Positions 37,416-45,635 of a stretch of DNA of 58,448 bases are shown piece after piece. The DNA is taken from positions 1 to 58,448 of the forward strand of contig JASCPF010000014.1 of the NCBI GenBank assembly GCA_029959325.1, read 5' to 3'. The notes below the pieces were generated by a model, which saw only the letters and a list, made by a program, of their open reading frames with translations, had not been told where the DNA came from and did no database searches. A program made the translations under genes and the position numbers. The stretch comes from Microbacteriaceae bacterium PS02068. Lineage in GTDB: Bacteria; Actinomycetota; Actinomycetes; Actinomycetales; Microbacteriaceae. How positions within the stretch are numbered: position 1 is the first letter of the stretch; each line of letters starts with the position of its first letter.

Positions 37416-39440
37416 TCAGCCCGCGCAGTCGTAGATTCCGGATGCCGGGGCATCCGACACCGCGGTGCAGTTCGCGACCACCCACGTGCGGATCTGCGCG
37501 CTTGCCGACGTGTCGGACAACGTTCCTCCTGCGCCGCCGCCGCTGAACCCGCCGCCACTCGCGAGCACGTAGCGCAGCTCGCCGCTGGTGACGAGCTTCT
37601 GGAACGCGGCGAGCGTCGGTGCGGGGTCGGCGCCGTTGAAGCCACCGATCGGCAGCACCGGCTCACCGCCCGAGGCGATGATCAGGCCCGCCGCCGATTG
37701 TGCGCCAAAGGCCGCCACGAGGTAGGTGGCGTCGCCACGGTGTTGCTCGAGCCACGCGATCCTCGCCGTGTCGCTCCGGGCCCCCGAGCTGAGCCGCGCG
37801 CCGGCGCCCGAGCCTGTCCCGGTCCCCGAGCCTGTCCCGGCCCCCGGGCCTGTCCCGGTCCCCGAGCCTGTCGAGGGGCCGCCCGCCCCACCCCCGGGCG
37901 CCCCGCCCTGACCGCCGAAGCCTCCGCGAGCTCCCGGCCCCGCTTGTCCGCCAGCGGTTCCTCCCGGCAGCCCGCGCCCGCCGAACCCGCCCGGGCCGAT
38001 CGACGATGCACCGCCCGCGACGGGGTTCATCGAGTTCGGCGTCGACATCGTCACGATCGACCACGCGGCAGGCGTCAGCACGAGAGCGGCGGCACAGACG
38101 ATCGCCGTCAGTGGCATCCGCGTGCCACGTCGTACTTCCCACAGCACGAGCATCGCCGCGCCGACGGCGATCAGGCACTGCACGAGCGCTGTCGGCACCG
38201 AGAAGCTGCTGCCGCCGACGCTGAGGCTGATCGCGAGGGCGGAGATCGCCGCGGTGAGCGGCAGGGCGAGCTGTGCCCACACCGACCGACGTGCGCGAGC
38301 GACGCCGAACGCGGTGCCGATGAGCAGCGCCATCGGAATGGCCAGCGCTGCCGTGTAGAACTGATGCATGCCGGCGACGGCCGAGAACATGATCGCGAAG
38401 GTTGCGAACCACACGCTCGCGAAGACGGTGAGCGGCATCCGGAAGCGGAGCACGATCAGCACGACGATCGACGCGACGGCGACGGGCAGCATCCAGCCGA
38501 TCTGCGCCGCGAGGGCCCCGTTCAGCAGGCGAAAGACCGCCGGGTCGCCCGAAAACGGGGGAGTGAAGGAGCGGTAGGCAGTGGCATCCGCGGTCGTTCC
38601 GCCGAACCGGCCGAGGCCGTTGTAGCCGAACACCATCTCCCACGGACTGTTGGTGAGGGTGCTGCCGATGTAGGGACGGTCGGCCGCGGGCACCAGCCAG
38701 ACCGCGACGATCCAGACCAGCGAAAGGGCGAGGCTCAGGGTGCCGGCGATCGCCAGGTGGCCGATCCGGCGGAGCCAGGGCTGCCGGGTGCAGAGGTAGG
38801 CGCCGGCGAGGGCGGGCCACACCGCCCACGCCTCGAGCATGTACGTGTGGAATCCGGCCGCGATGAAGACGCCCGACAAGACCAGCCAGCCGATGCTGCG
38901 TCGATCGAGCGCCTCCGTCGCCGCCCAGGCGGTGAGGGCCAGGGTCAGGACGAAGAAGGTCTCGGGCTGGTTCGAACGCGCGACGGCGACGAGGATCGGC
39001 GTCGTCGCGACGACCGCACCCGCGACAAGGCCTGCGGTGGGCCCTGCCCAGCGCCGTGCGGTAACGGCGATGAGGACGACGGATGCCGTCGCCGCGAGCG
39101 CGTTCGGGATGACCACCGCCCAGGGAGAGAACCCGAAGGCGCGCACGAACAGCGCCGGGATCCAGAACGATCCGGGGATCTTGTCGAGCGTGACGGTGCC
39201 CGAAGGGTCGAGCGCGCCGAAGAAGAAGTTGGACCAGCTCTGGCTCATCGAGAGTGCGATCGAGCCGTAGTAGTCCGACATGGATGCCCCGACGCCCCAG
39301 CCGGTCACGATGAGCGCGGCGACCCCGAGACCGGCGACGCTCCACCCCCACCAGCGAGCCCGACGGATCGGTGGTCGGGCGGCCGCCGCCGCCGGCTGCG
39401 CGGGCAGTGGTGGCATCGGGGGCGCGACGACAGTGGTCAT
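37416..39440 (-). CDS. GT39/ArnT-type membrane glycosyltransferase with Gly-rich repeat insert
   Basis: The 674-residue protein has about ten to twelve membrane segments (roughly residues 28-460). An early luminal loop reads MSDYYGSIALSMSQSW and PSGTVTLDKIPGSFW, with the acidic residues expected of polyprenyl-phosphate sugar transferases (YkcA/ArnT/PMT-like). A Gly/Ala/Pro-rich stretch of about 75 residues (about 480-555) follows, including four hexapeptides of the type TGSGTG, then a small extracytoplasmic domain with two late Cys (NCTAV and YDCAG). It probably decorates cell-envelope polymers or proteins from a lipid-linked sugar. Start ATG 39440. Confidence 0.87.
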   Translation of the reverse strand: MTTVVAPPMPPLPAQPAAAAARPPIRRARWWGWSVAGLGVAALIVTGWGVGASMSDYYGSIALSMSQSWSNFFFGALDPSGTVTLDKIPGSFWIPALFVRAFGFSPWAVVIPNALAATASVVLIAVTARRWAGPTAGLVAGAVVATTPILVAVARSNQPETFFVLTLALTAWAATEALDRRSIGWLVLSGVFIAAGFHTYMLEAWAVWPALAGAYLCTRQPWLRRIGHLAIAGTLSLALSLVWIVAVWLVPAADRPYIGSTLTNSPWEMVFGYNGLGRFGGTTADATAYRSFTPPFSGDPAVFRLLNGALAAQIGWMLPVAVASIVVLIVLRFRMPLTVFASVWFATFAIMFSAVAGMHQFYTAALAIPMALLIGTAFGVARARRSVWAQLALPLTAAISALAISLSVGGSSFSVPTALVQCLIAVGAAMLVLWEVRRGTRMPLTAIVCAAALVLTPAAWSIVTMSTPNSMNPVAGGASSIGPGGFGGRGLPGGTAGGQAGPGARGGFGGQGGAPGGGAGGPSTGSGTGTGPGAGTGSGTGTGSGAGARLSSGARSDTARIAWLEQHRGDATYLVAAFGAQSAAGLIIASGGEPVLPIGGFNGADPAPTLAAFQKLVTSGELRYVLASGGGFSGGGAGGTLSDTSASAQIRTWVVANCTAVSDAPASGIYDCAG
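37801..37878 (-). repeat. four 18-bp tandem repeats inside the glycosyltransferase gene
   Basis: Plus-strand units 37801-37818, 37819-37836, 37837-37854 and 37855-37872 follow CCGGTCCCCGAGCCTGTC, the complement of the ilvE unit. The seed 37856-37878 is identical to 31644-31666 on the other strand. In frame they encode TGSGTG, TGPGAG, TGSGTG and TGSGAG. Confidence 0.92.
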
Positions 39441-39543
39441 GGCGCGACGGTAGTGCGGTCGGTGATGTGCGCCTGCAGGGATGCCTATGCGGTTGCTGTA
39501 GGGCCTCGTGCAACTCGCGCGCCGTTCGCGGCACGCCGCCGGT

Positions 39544-39572
39544 TTGGCTCGACGCCATCCGTCGGCTAGGCT
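39544..39572 (+). promoter_or_regulatory. tRNA-Gln promoter
   Basis: TTGGCT (39544-39549), 17-base spacer, TAGGCT (39567-39572), with the tRNA 33 bases further on. Confidence 0.6.
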
Positions 39573-39604
39573 TGACCCTCGGTACGGCTTCGGTCGTCAC
39601 CCCT

Positions 39605-39679
39605 TGGGGTATGGTGTAATTGGCAACACGGAGGTTTCTGGTACCTTTGTTCTTGGTTCGAGTCCAGGTACCCCAGCCA
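39605..39679 (+). tRNA. tRNA-Gln (anticodon CTG)
   Basis: Acceptor TGGGGTA pairs with TACCCCA, the D stem GTGT pairs with ACAC, the anticodon loop TTCTGGT carries CTG (39638-39640), the T arm is CTTGG-TTCGAGT-CCAGG, the discriminator is G39676 and CCA is encoded. The body is 72 nt. Confidence 0.96.
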
Positions 39680-39682
39680 CGA

Positions 39683-39708
39683 AAAACCCCCGCTCAGGCG
39701 GGGGTTTT
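39683..39708 (+). terminator. intrinsic terminator of tRNA-Gln
   Basis: Perfect 11-bp stem AAAACCCCCGC / GCGGGGGTTTT with loop TCAG and a T run built into the stem. Confidence 0.92.
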
Positions 39709-39729
39709 CGTTTGCCCGGGCTGTCGCGC

Positions 39730-40425
39730 ATGAGGCGGCGCGTGATCATGGTCGGGGCGGCGGCCGCGGCCGTCTTCGTCCTCGTGCTGACCGCGGTCCT
39801 GAGCGGCTGGTCGCCGCTCTCGCACCTCGATCGAGCCGTCGCCGAGACCGCTGCGCGCTGGGGCCAGGGCGCCGTGTGGTGGGTGCCGGTCTGGGCGGGG
39901 GCATCGGTGGTGCTCGCCCCGTGGACTTTCCGCGCCCTCGCCCTGGTCGCGCTGCTGGTGCTCGTCGTTCGCCATCGCTCGAGTCGCGTGCGCTCCGTGG
40001 GCAGACCTTCGCGGGCGGTCGCATCGCCGACGTCGAGCGTCGTGCTGCCCGCGGCGGTCGCGGTGATCGTCTGTGGTCTCGTGCCGGTCACGGTCAAGGC
40101 ACTCGTCGATCGCCCGCGCCCGAGCGAGGCGCTGGTGGCAGCGGCGCAATCCTCCTTCCCCTCGGCGCACGCGTTCGGCGCAGTCGTCGGCGTCGGCGCG
40201 GTGCTGGCCGTGCTGCACCGATGGGGCGGCACCAGTGCGAGGCGTTGGCGGTCGGCCGCCGGCGTTCTCGCGGTGCTCCTCGTCTGCACGGCACGGGTGA
40301 TGCTCGCCGTGCACTACGTGAGCGACGTGGTCGCCGGCGCGGCGCTGGGCATCGTCTGGCTCGCGCTCGCGTGGGTCGCCTCCTCGTCCCGCAGAGGTTC
40401 CGCGCTTCCGCGGGCACGGATGTAG
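39730..40425 (+). CDS. PAP2-family membrane phosphatase
   Basis: The 231-residue protein has about five to six membrane segments and the three PAP2 motifs: KALVDRPRP (KX6RP), SFPSAHAFG (PSGH variant PSAH) and ARVMLAVHYVSDV with the catalytic His and Asp. It removes phosphate from lipid phosphates such as phosphatidate or undecaprenyl diphosphate. Start ATG 39730 comes 22 bases after the tRNA terminator with no clear ribosome site; GTG 39742 or ATG 39748 are possible, so the N-terminus is uncertain. Confidence 0.85.
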   Translation: MRRRVIMVGAAAAAVFVLVLTAVLSGWSPLSHLDRAVAETAARWGQGAVWWVPVWAGASVVLAPWTFRALALVALLVLVVRHRSSRVRSVGRPSRAVASPTSSVVLPAAVAVIVCGLVPVTVKALVDRPRPSEALVAAAQSSFPSAHAFGAVVGVGAVLAVLHRWGGTSARRWRSAAGVLAVLLVCTARVMLAVHYVSDVVAGAALGIVWLALAWVASSSRRGSALPRARM

Positions 40426-40436
40426 CTCAGCACCGG

Positions 40437-41282
40437 CTACCCCTGCTCGTCCTGGACGAACGCGAGGATGTCGGGGTTGAGCACCTCGGCGTGCGTGGTC
40501 AGCAGGCCGTGCGGGTAGCCCTCGTAGATCTTGAGCGTCGCGTTCGCGAGCAGCGCGGCCTGCTTGATCGACGCGTCCCGGTAGGGCACCACCTGATCGT
40601 CGTCGCCCTGCAGGACGAGCACGGGGACGGTGATCGCCTTCAGGTCGTCGGTCTGATCGGTTTCCGAGAATGCCTTGATGCCCTCATAGTGGGCCAGGGC
40701 ACTGCCCGTCATACCCTGACGCCACCAGTTGTCGATGACGGGCTGCGACGGGGTGACGCCCTCGCGGTTGAAGCCGTAGAAGGGGCCCGCGGCGACGGCT
40801 CGGAAGAACTCGGCGCGGTTCGCGGCCAACGCGCCTCGGAATCCGTCGAACACGGCGATCGGGGTGCCGTCGGGATTCGCATCGGTCTGGACCATCAGCG
40901 GCGGTACGGCCGCGACCAGCACGGCTTTCGCGACGCGCCCCTGCGGCTCGCCGAAGCGTGCGACGTAGCGTGCGACCTGACCTCCGCCGGTGGAGTGGCC
41001 GATGTGGACGGCCCCGCGCAGGTCGAGGTGCTCGACGACGGCGCTGACATCGCTCGCGTAGTGATCCATGTCGTGTCCGGTGCCGATCTGCGAAGACCGG
41101 CCGTGACCGCGCCGGTCGGAGGCGACGACCCGGAACCCCTTGCCGAGGAAGTAGAGCATCTGGGCATCCCAGTCGTCCGATGACAGCGGCCAGCCATGGT
41201 GGAAGACGAGGGGCTGGGCATCGTGGCTGCCCCAGTCCTTGTAGTAGATCTCGGCTCCGTCTGCGGTGGTGACGTACGGCAT
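40437..41282 (-). CDS. alpha/beta hydrolase, non-haem chloroperoxidase/esterase type
   Basis: The 281-residue protein reads like cofactor-free haloperoxidase-type hydrolases: TADGAEIYYKDWGSHDAQPL, VFHHGWPLSSDDWDAQMLYF, VVASDRRGHGRSSQ, the nucleophile elbow GHSTGGGQVARY and the His in GYPHGLLTTH. The family cleaves esters or lactones and can form peracids. AGAAGGAG lies before ATG 41282; an upstream in-frame start at 41348 would pass through the ribosome site. It stands alone, converging on the PAP2 gene. Confidence 0.9.
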   Translation of the reverse strand: MPYVTTADGAEIYYKDWGSHDAQPLVFHHGWPLSSDDWDAQMLYFLGKGFRVVASDRRGHGRSSQIGTGHDMDHYASDVSAVVEHLDLRGAVHIGHSTGGGQVARYVARFGEPQGRVAKAVLVAAVPPLMVQTDANPDGTPIAVFDGFRGALAANRAEFFRAVAAGPFYGFNREGVTPSQPVIDNWWRQGMTGSALAHYEGIKAFSETDQTDDLKAITVPVLVLQGDDDQVVPYRDASIKQAALLANATLKIYEGYPHGLLTTHAEVLNPDILAFVQDEQG

Positions 41283-41347
41283 GGGGGTTCTCCTTCTGCG
41301 TTCATTTCGGGGGCGACGTGCCCGGCGGACCGCCGTGAGGGCTTTCA

Positions 41348-41707
41348 TCAGGTGTCGGAACGTGCTCTCGTCAGCTGCGCCTCCCAGTCGGAGGGCAGAC
41401 GTTCTGCGGGGCCCGGGACGGCTTGGCTCGCCGGGTGACTCGTGGGTTCAGCCAGCGGCGGGCCGTGCACCGCTCGGCCCGCGTCGAAGTCCCACCACCA
41501 GTCCTCGCCCGGCTCGAAGGTCTGGATGAAGCGATGACCGGTCGCCGCAGCGTGCGAGGACGCGTGACGGTTCAGCGATGAGTCGCAGCAGCCGACGTGA
41601 CCGCAGGCCGCGCAGCGACGCAGGTGCAGCCACCAGATGCCGGACTGCTCGCATTCGAGGCATCCGGCACCCGAAGGACTCCGCTCGACATCGATCTGGC
41701 TCCTCAT
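41348..41707 (-). CDS. UBP-type zinc finger protein
   Basis: The 119-residue protein has the metal pattern of a UBP-type finger: Cys16, Cys19, Cys32, Cys35, Cys40, then His48, His52 and His58 within CLEC...CAACGHVGC...RHASSHAAATGH. It ends with a Pro-rich tail. Bacterial stand-alone members of this fold are widespread in actinobacteria and have no established role; in eukaryotes the fold binds the ubiquitin C-terminus. It lies between two hydrolase genes in the same direction. Confidence 0.85.
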   Translation of the reverse strand: MRSQIDVERSPSGAGCLECEQSGIWWLHLRRCAACGHVGCCDSSLNRHASSHAAATGHRFIQTFEPGEDWWWDFDAGRAVHGPPLAEPTSHPASQAVPGPAERLPSDWEAQLTRARSDT

Positions 41708-41745
41708 CGCGACTCATCGTGCGCCACGGCATCTGTGCCGCCAGG

Positions 41746-42462
41746 TCAGTCGAGCTCGGCGATCGCGTCGGTGATCACCTTGGCGACCTCGGCCGGGTGC
41801 GTCTGCATGACCAGGTGCGGAGCGTCGAGCTCGACCACCGATCGCAGCCCGGCCCGCGTGTAGCCGAAGCGCTCCACATCGGGATTGATCGTGTGATCGG
41901 CGCTCGAGACGATGCCCCATGCCGGGGTCGTCTTCCACGCGGCGACAGGAGCGGTCTCTCCGAACGCGAGCGCGGCCAGCGGCCGCTGCGAGACGGCCAG
42001 CACCTGTGCGGTCTCGGCCGGAACTCCGTGCGCGAACACGTCGGGGAAGGCGTCGACCTCGACCGACACGTCGGTGCCGGGCTCGCCGCCGTCGATCGGG
42101 AACGGGGTGTAGACGAGATGCTGCGCCAGGTCGGAATCGGGAAAGCCACCCTGCAGCTGCCCCAGGCTCTCGCCCTCGTCGAGCGCGTACCCCGAGACAT
42201 AGACCAGACCGACGACGTTGTCGGCGGCCCCCGCGACGGTGATCACCGCGCCTCCGTACGAGTGTCCCGCGAGAATCACGGCGCCCTCGATCTGCTCCAC
42301 GACCGAGCGGATGTAGGCGGAGTCGCCGATCAGGCTGCGGTTCGGCACCGCGGGGACGCGCACCGTGTACCCCTGATCGAGCAGCAGGCGCGTGACCGGC
42401 GCCCAGCTCGCGGAGTCGGCGAACGCGCCGTGGACGAGGACGATGGTGGGTGAGTCGGACAT
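41746..42462 (-). CDS. alpha/beta hydrolase (small esterase type)
   Basis: The 238-residue protein starts with TIVLVHGAFADSASWAPV, followed by the elbow LAGHSYGGAVIT and a C-terminal region with the catalytic His in DAPHLVMQTHPAEVA. It resembles small hydrolases close to salicylate- or methyl-ester esterases. Start ATG 42462 is preceded by AAGGAGC; the frame extending to 42675 overlaps the divergent promoter region. It is divergent from a DJ-1/AraC regulator that probably controls it. Confidence 0.88.
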   Translation of the reverse strand: MSDSPTIVLVHGAFADSASWAPVTRLLLDQGYTVRVPAVPNRSLIGDSAYIRSVVEQIEGAVILAGHSYGGAVITVAGAADNVVGLVYVSGYALDEGESLGQLQGGFPDSDLAQHLVYTPFPIDGGEPGTDVSVEVDAFPDVFAHGVPAETAQVLAVSQRPLAALAFGETAPVAAWKTTPAWGIVSSADHTINPDVERFGYTRAGLRSVVELDAPHLVMQTHPAEVAKVITDAIAELD

Positions 42463-42541
42463 GGACGGGCTCCTTCGGTCGGGCAGCGCCACTGCGATGG
42501 GTTCGACGCTAAGCGGGCCGGCACGCCGAAGGCAGAGGCAG

Positions 42542-42564
42542 CTGTCGAGACTGCGATTCGACAG
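42542..42564. promoter_or_regulatory. inverted repeat between hydrolase and AraC-type regulator
   Basis: CTGTCGA (42542-42548), nine-base centre, TCGACAG (42558-42564), in the 179-base divergent spacer. A candidate operator for the regulator. Confidence 0.5.
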
Positions 42565-42641
42565 ATGTCGCACGGATGCCTCGGGCCGATCGGCACGGGT
42601 GGTATCGCCCCTTCTCGGGCGGTGCCAGAGTGGGGGTGGCG

Positions 42642-43649
42642 ATGATCGATCGCCTCGACCACAGAGAGCGAGCACGCGTGCACGGCGATCGCAGGCGAAT
42701 CGGGTTCCTGCTGTTCGACGGGGTCAAGGCGCTCGACTTCGTGGGGCCGGCAGAGGTCTTCTCCGAAGCGAACCTCAGCACCGGCAACTACGACATCCGG
42801 TTCTACTCGCCGTCGGGCGACGATGTGACCGCGTTCATGGGGCTGCGCGTCGGAGTGCACGGTGCCGCGGCAGATAGCGGTCCGCTCGACACGGTCATCA
42901 TTCCCGGAAGCGAGTTGGCGCCCGGAGTGTTCGACGATCCGGGCATCCTGCCGGCGATCCAGACTCTCGTCCGCAACGCCCGGCGCGTCGCGGCCGTCTG
43001 CAGTGGGGCGTTCGGGCTGGCTGCGACAGGCCTGCTGGATGGCCGCACCGCCACCACCCACTGGAAGTTCGCGGACGAACTCGCCCGCCGGTACCCGCTC
43101 GTCACGGTCGACGCCGAGCGGATCTTCACCGAGCAGGAGCACGTCTACACCTCGGCCGGAGTCGCGGCGGGCATCGACCTGGCGCTGTACCTGGTCGAGA
43201 ACGACCTCGGCGCCGAAACCGCGCGCAGCGTCGCCCAGCATCTGCTCGTGTACATGCGTCGGGGCGGCGGCCAGTCTCAGTTCTCTGCGGCGTTGAAGAT
43301 GCGCAGCCCACGAACGAGCGTCGCCCGATCGGTCGCAGAGTACATCAATGACAATCCCACCATCCCGATCACGGTGGCTGGCCTGGCCGAACGGATGAAT
43401 GTCAGCACGCGGCATCTGACGCGCGTCGTGCGAGATGAGCTGGGGGTCACGCCGGCGGGATACGTGGCGTCGTTGCGGCTCGAGATCGCGCTGAATCAGC
43501 TCGAGTCGGGGATGTCGGTCGCCGAGGCCGGGCTCGCGGCCGGATTCAGCTCACCGTCGGCACTGCGCCGAGCTTTCGTCGCGCGCTACCGCGTCACGCC
43601 GTCGGCGTATCAGCACCGCTTCCGGAGCGCCTCGGCGAGCGGGCCGTAG
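42642..43649 (+). CDS. GlxA-type regulator (DJ-1/PfpI domain plus AraC helix-turn-helix)
   Basis: The 335-residue protein has an N-terminal DJ-1/PfpI-like domain (RRIGFLLFDGVKALDFVGPA; Cys in AAVCSGAFGLAATG) and a C-terminal AraC domain with two helix-turn-helix motifs (ITVAGLAERMNVSTRHLTRV and SVAEAGLAAGFSSPSALRRA). The AVCSGAF nucleophile-elbow position suggests ligand sensing. Start ATG 42642 follows GGGGGTGG; in-frame GTG 42678, closer to the conserved domain, is possible. Probable target: the divergent hydrolase. Confidence 0.88.
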   Translation: MIDRLDHRERARVHGDRRRIGFLLFDGVKALDFVGPAEVFSEANLSTGNYDIRFYSPSGDDVTAFMGLRVGVHGAAADSGPLDTVIIPGSELAPGVFDDPGILPAIQTLVRNARRVAAVCSGAFGLAATGLLDGRTATTHWKFADELARRYPLVTVDAERIFTEQEHVYTSAGVAAGIDLALYLVENDLGAETARSVAQHLLVYMRRGGGQSQFSAALKMRSPRTSVARSVAEYINDNPTIPITVAGLAERMNVSTRHLTRVVRDELGVTPAGYVASLRLEIALNQLESGMSVAEAGLAAGFSSPSALRRAFVARYRVTPSAYQHRFRSASASGP

Positions 43650-43686
43650 TCCGTGCGATCAGCGGCGCGCGCACGGCGCGCTGCTT

Positions 43687-44565
43687 CTATGGGGACGTGA
43701 GTGCGCTCGCCAGCCCCACGGCCGGCACGTCGAGCGGTGCGTCGGCCTCGCCGCGAGAACGGCGGACGAGGTCGCTCAAGGCCGCGACGCCGGGCGTGTT
43801 CGGCTCGGCGAAGAACATGTTCAGGGTGCAGCCGGAGGCGCGCGGCACGGCAAGGGCCTCACTGCGCAGCCCGACCCATCCGTGCTTCTCGATGTAGACC
43901 ATCGGCCACGCGCTCGAGTGTGGACGCACCTCGCACTTCCGCCAGATCGGAGCGAAGCGCGGATCGGTACGGCGGAGGGTCTCGACGATGTCGCGCAGTC
44001 GCGGACTCCGCGGGTCGGCGTGGTAGCGCAGCGACGCGACGAGGGTCTCGGCGGTGCGCTGCCAGTGCGCCTCGGAATGGGGCTCGGGGTAGTGCGAGAA
44101 CACCGACAGCACGAGGTTCAGTCCAGGCTGAAGCCTGGCGGAGGCGAGCAGTCGACCCGGGGCGTTCACCGCGATGATGTCCATCGTGCCGTTGGACACG
44201 TACGCCGGAGTGTCGGGGTGCAGGTCAAGCAGTGAGAGCACACCCTCGGGGACCACATCGACGAGAGGCGGCGCGTCGCGGCCGGCGGAGAGGCCGGCGA
44301 CACGGCGGAGGTGCTGGTCGGCGTAGGCATCCAGCTGGAGCGCCCGGCTCAGCGCCGAGAGGACCTGCTCGGACGGCTGATGGCCGCGCCCCTGCTCGAG
44401 TCGCAGGTAGTAGTCGGCGCTGATGCCCGCCCGCTCGGCGACCTCGCCGCGACGGAGGCCCGCGACCCGTCGCCGCGACACGGTGGGAATGCCCGACAGC
44501 TCCGGCGCGAGCGACTCGCGGCGGTCGCGGAGGTATTGCGCCAGCGGGGAGTGCGGCATGTTCAT
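43687..44565 (-). CDS. XRE-family regulator with MmyB-like ligand domain
   Basis: The 292-residue protein has an N-terminal helix-turn-helix (RRVAGLRRGEVAERAGISAD, YYLRLEQGRGHQPSEQVLSA) and a C-terminal domain with SNGTMDIIAVNAPGRLLASA and SSAWPMVYIEKHGWVGLRSE, as in MmyB/MLTR transcription regulators that carry a PAS-like ligand pocket. Start ATG 44565 has GGAGAGGG upstream. The open frame continuing to 45039 only overlays the next regulator gene. The target is not obvious. Confidence 0.88.
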   Translation of the reverse strand: MNMPHSPLAQYLRDRRESLAPELSGIPTVSRRRVAGLRRGEVAERAGISADYYLRLEQGRGHQPSEQVLSALSRALQLDAYADQHLRRVAGLSAGRDAPPLVDVVPEGVLSLLDLHPDTPAYVSNGTMDIIAVNAPGRLLASARLQPGLNLVLSVFSHYPEPHSEAHWQRTAETLVASLRYHADPRSPRLRDIVETLRRTDPRFAPIWRKCEVRPHSSAWPMVYIEKHGWVGLRSEALAVPRASGCTLNMFFAEPNTPGVAALSDLVRRSRGEADAPLDVPAVGLASALTSP

Positions 44566-44680
44566 GCGATCCCTCTCCGCGCGACGATCCGTAACAGTGG
44601 CTCCCATTGTCGATCGCGGCTCCACCGCGGAGGGCCGCGAAATCGGACACGAATGCGTGACATCTGGACGCGCCGACAGC

Positions 44681-45520
44681 TCACGCCGACGCGAGGCCCT
44701 CGCGCTCCACGACGGCGTCGCGTTCCCAGAGCCGCGACAGCTTGATCGCGAGGTGGAGGGTACTGCGCTGCAGCCCGTCCGACAGTGCGTCGCGGACGCT
44801 GGCGGGAAGGTGATCCAAGCGGTAGTACAGCGTCGTGCGATGCACGTGCAGACGCTCGCAGGCGGCCGGGGCCCTTCCCGCGGCATCGAGATACGCCTCG
44901 ACCGTCTCGAGCTGGACGCGGTCACCGTCGAACAGGTCGGCCGCAGCCGGACAGGTCGACGAGATGAGTGCGGGCGACCTCGGGAGCGCACGAAGCAGCA
45001 GCCATCCGCCGAGCTCTTCGGCGCGAACGGATGCCACATCGTTCGGCAGCAGCGCCCGTACGGCGACGGCGCTCACCGCGCTCGTGATCGCGTCGCCGAT
45101 GTCGAGCGCATCCGGTCGGCAGAGCGCGACGGCGAACGCCCGCACGACCGTGCCGCTCTCATCCGCCTCATGATCCAAGACGTCGGCCAACTGCTCGGCG
45201 TGCGGAAGGAGAGGCGCGACGAACATCGCCGCGCCATCCTTGAGCCCGATGAACCGGACTCTGCCGTGGGTCGCCGAGGTCACCCGAGCCCCGAATGACA
45301 GGGCGGTGGGGACATCCGACAGATCATCGACGAGAACCGCCCAGACCTCGATGTCCGCGGCGACGCCGGTGACCCAGTGTCGCGCGCGCACCTCCCACAG
45401 GGCATCCTGACGAACCTGCGGGCGTTGATCGAGCAACGCGGCGAGCACGCGCTCGCGGCGACCGAAGAGGTCGCTGTCGATCCCGCCGCTCTGCTCGACG
45501 CCGATTCTCGTCGCGTTCAT
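44681..45520 (-). CDS. PucR/CdaR-type transcriptional regulator
   Basis: The 279-residue protein has an N-terminal region with a diguanylate-cyclase-like or GAF-like sensory segment and ends with the PucR C-terminal helix-turn-helix (TVEAYLDAAGRAPAACERLH, VHRTTLYYRLDHLPASVRDA). Such regulators respond to metabolites such as purine or sugar-acid intermediates. Start ATG 45520 follows AAGGGG; the -10 TAGCGT lies upstream on the minus strand. It stands alone, so no target can be named. Confidence 0.85.
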   Translation of the reverse strand: MNATRIGVEQSGGIDSDLFGRRERVLAALLDQRPQVRQDALWEVRARHWVTGVAADIEVWAVLVDDLSDVPTALSFGARVTSATHGRVRFIGLKDGAAMFVAPLLPHAEQLADVLDHEADESGTVVRAFAVALCRPDALDIGDAITSAVSAVAVRALLPNDVASVRAEELGGWLLLRALPRSPALISSTCPAAADLFDGDRVQLETVEAYLDAAGRAPAACERLHVHRTTLYYRLDHLPASVRDALSDGLQRSTLHLAIKLSRLWERDAVVEREGLASA

Positions 45521-45558
45521 CGTGAGCCCCTTGGATGGGATGCCTGTCTGATGCTCAC

Positions 45559-45564
45559 ACGCTA
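45559..45564 (-). promoter_or_regulatory. -10 box of the PucR-type gene
   Basis: TAGCGT on the minus strand, about 39 bases before ATG 45520. GTGAGC (45522-45527) and GCTCAC (45553-45558) form an inverted repeat over the leader, a possible operator. Confidence 0.45.
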
Positions 45565-45635
45565 GAACGATCGTCGGTTCCCAGCGTGGCCCTCTCGCAC
45601 CCACCCGGTGCGCCCGGCGCGCAGGTGAGCCGGGC

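Noticed and set aside
43687..45039. 450-residue fusion of the XRE regulator with an upstream domain
   Set aside because: The extra part lies over the PucR-type gene in another frame, and a ribosome site marks ATG 44565.
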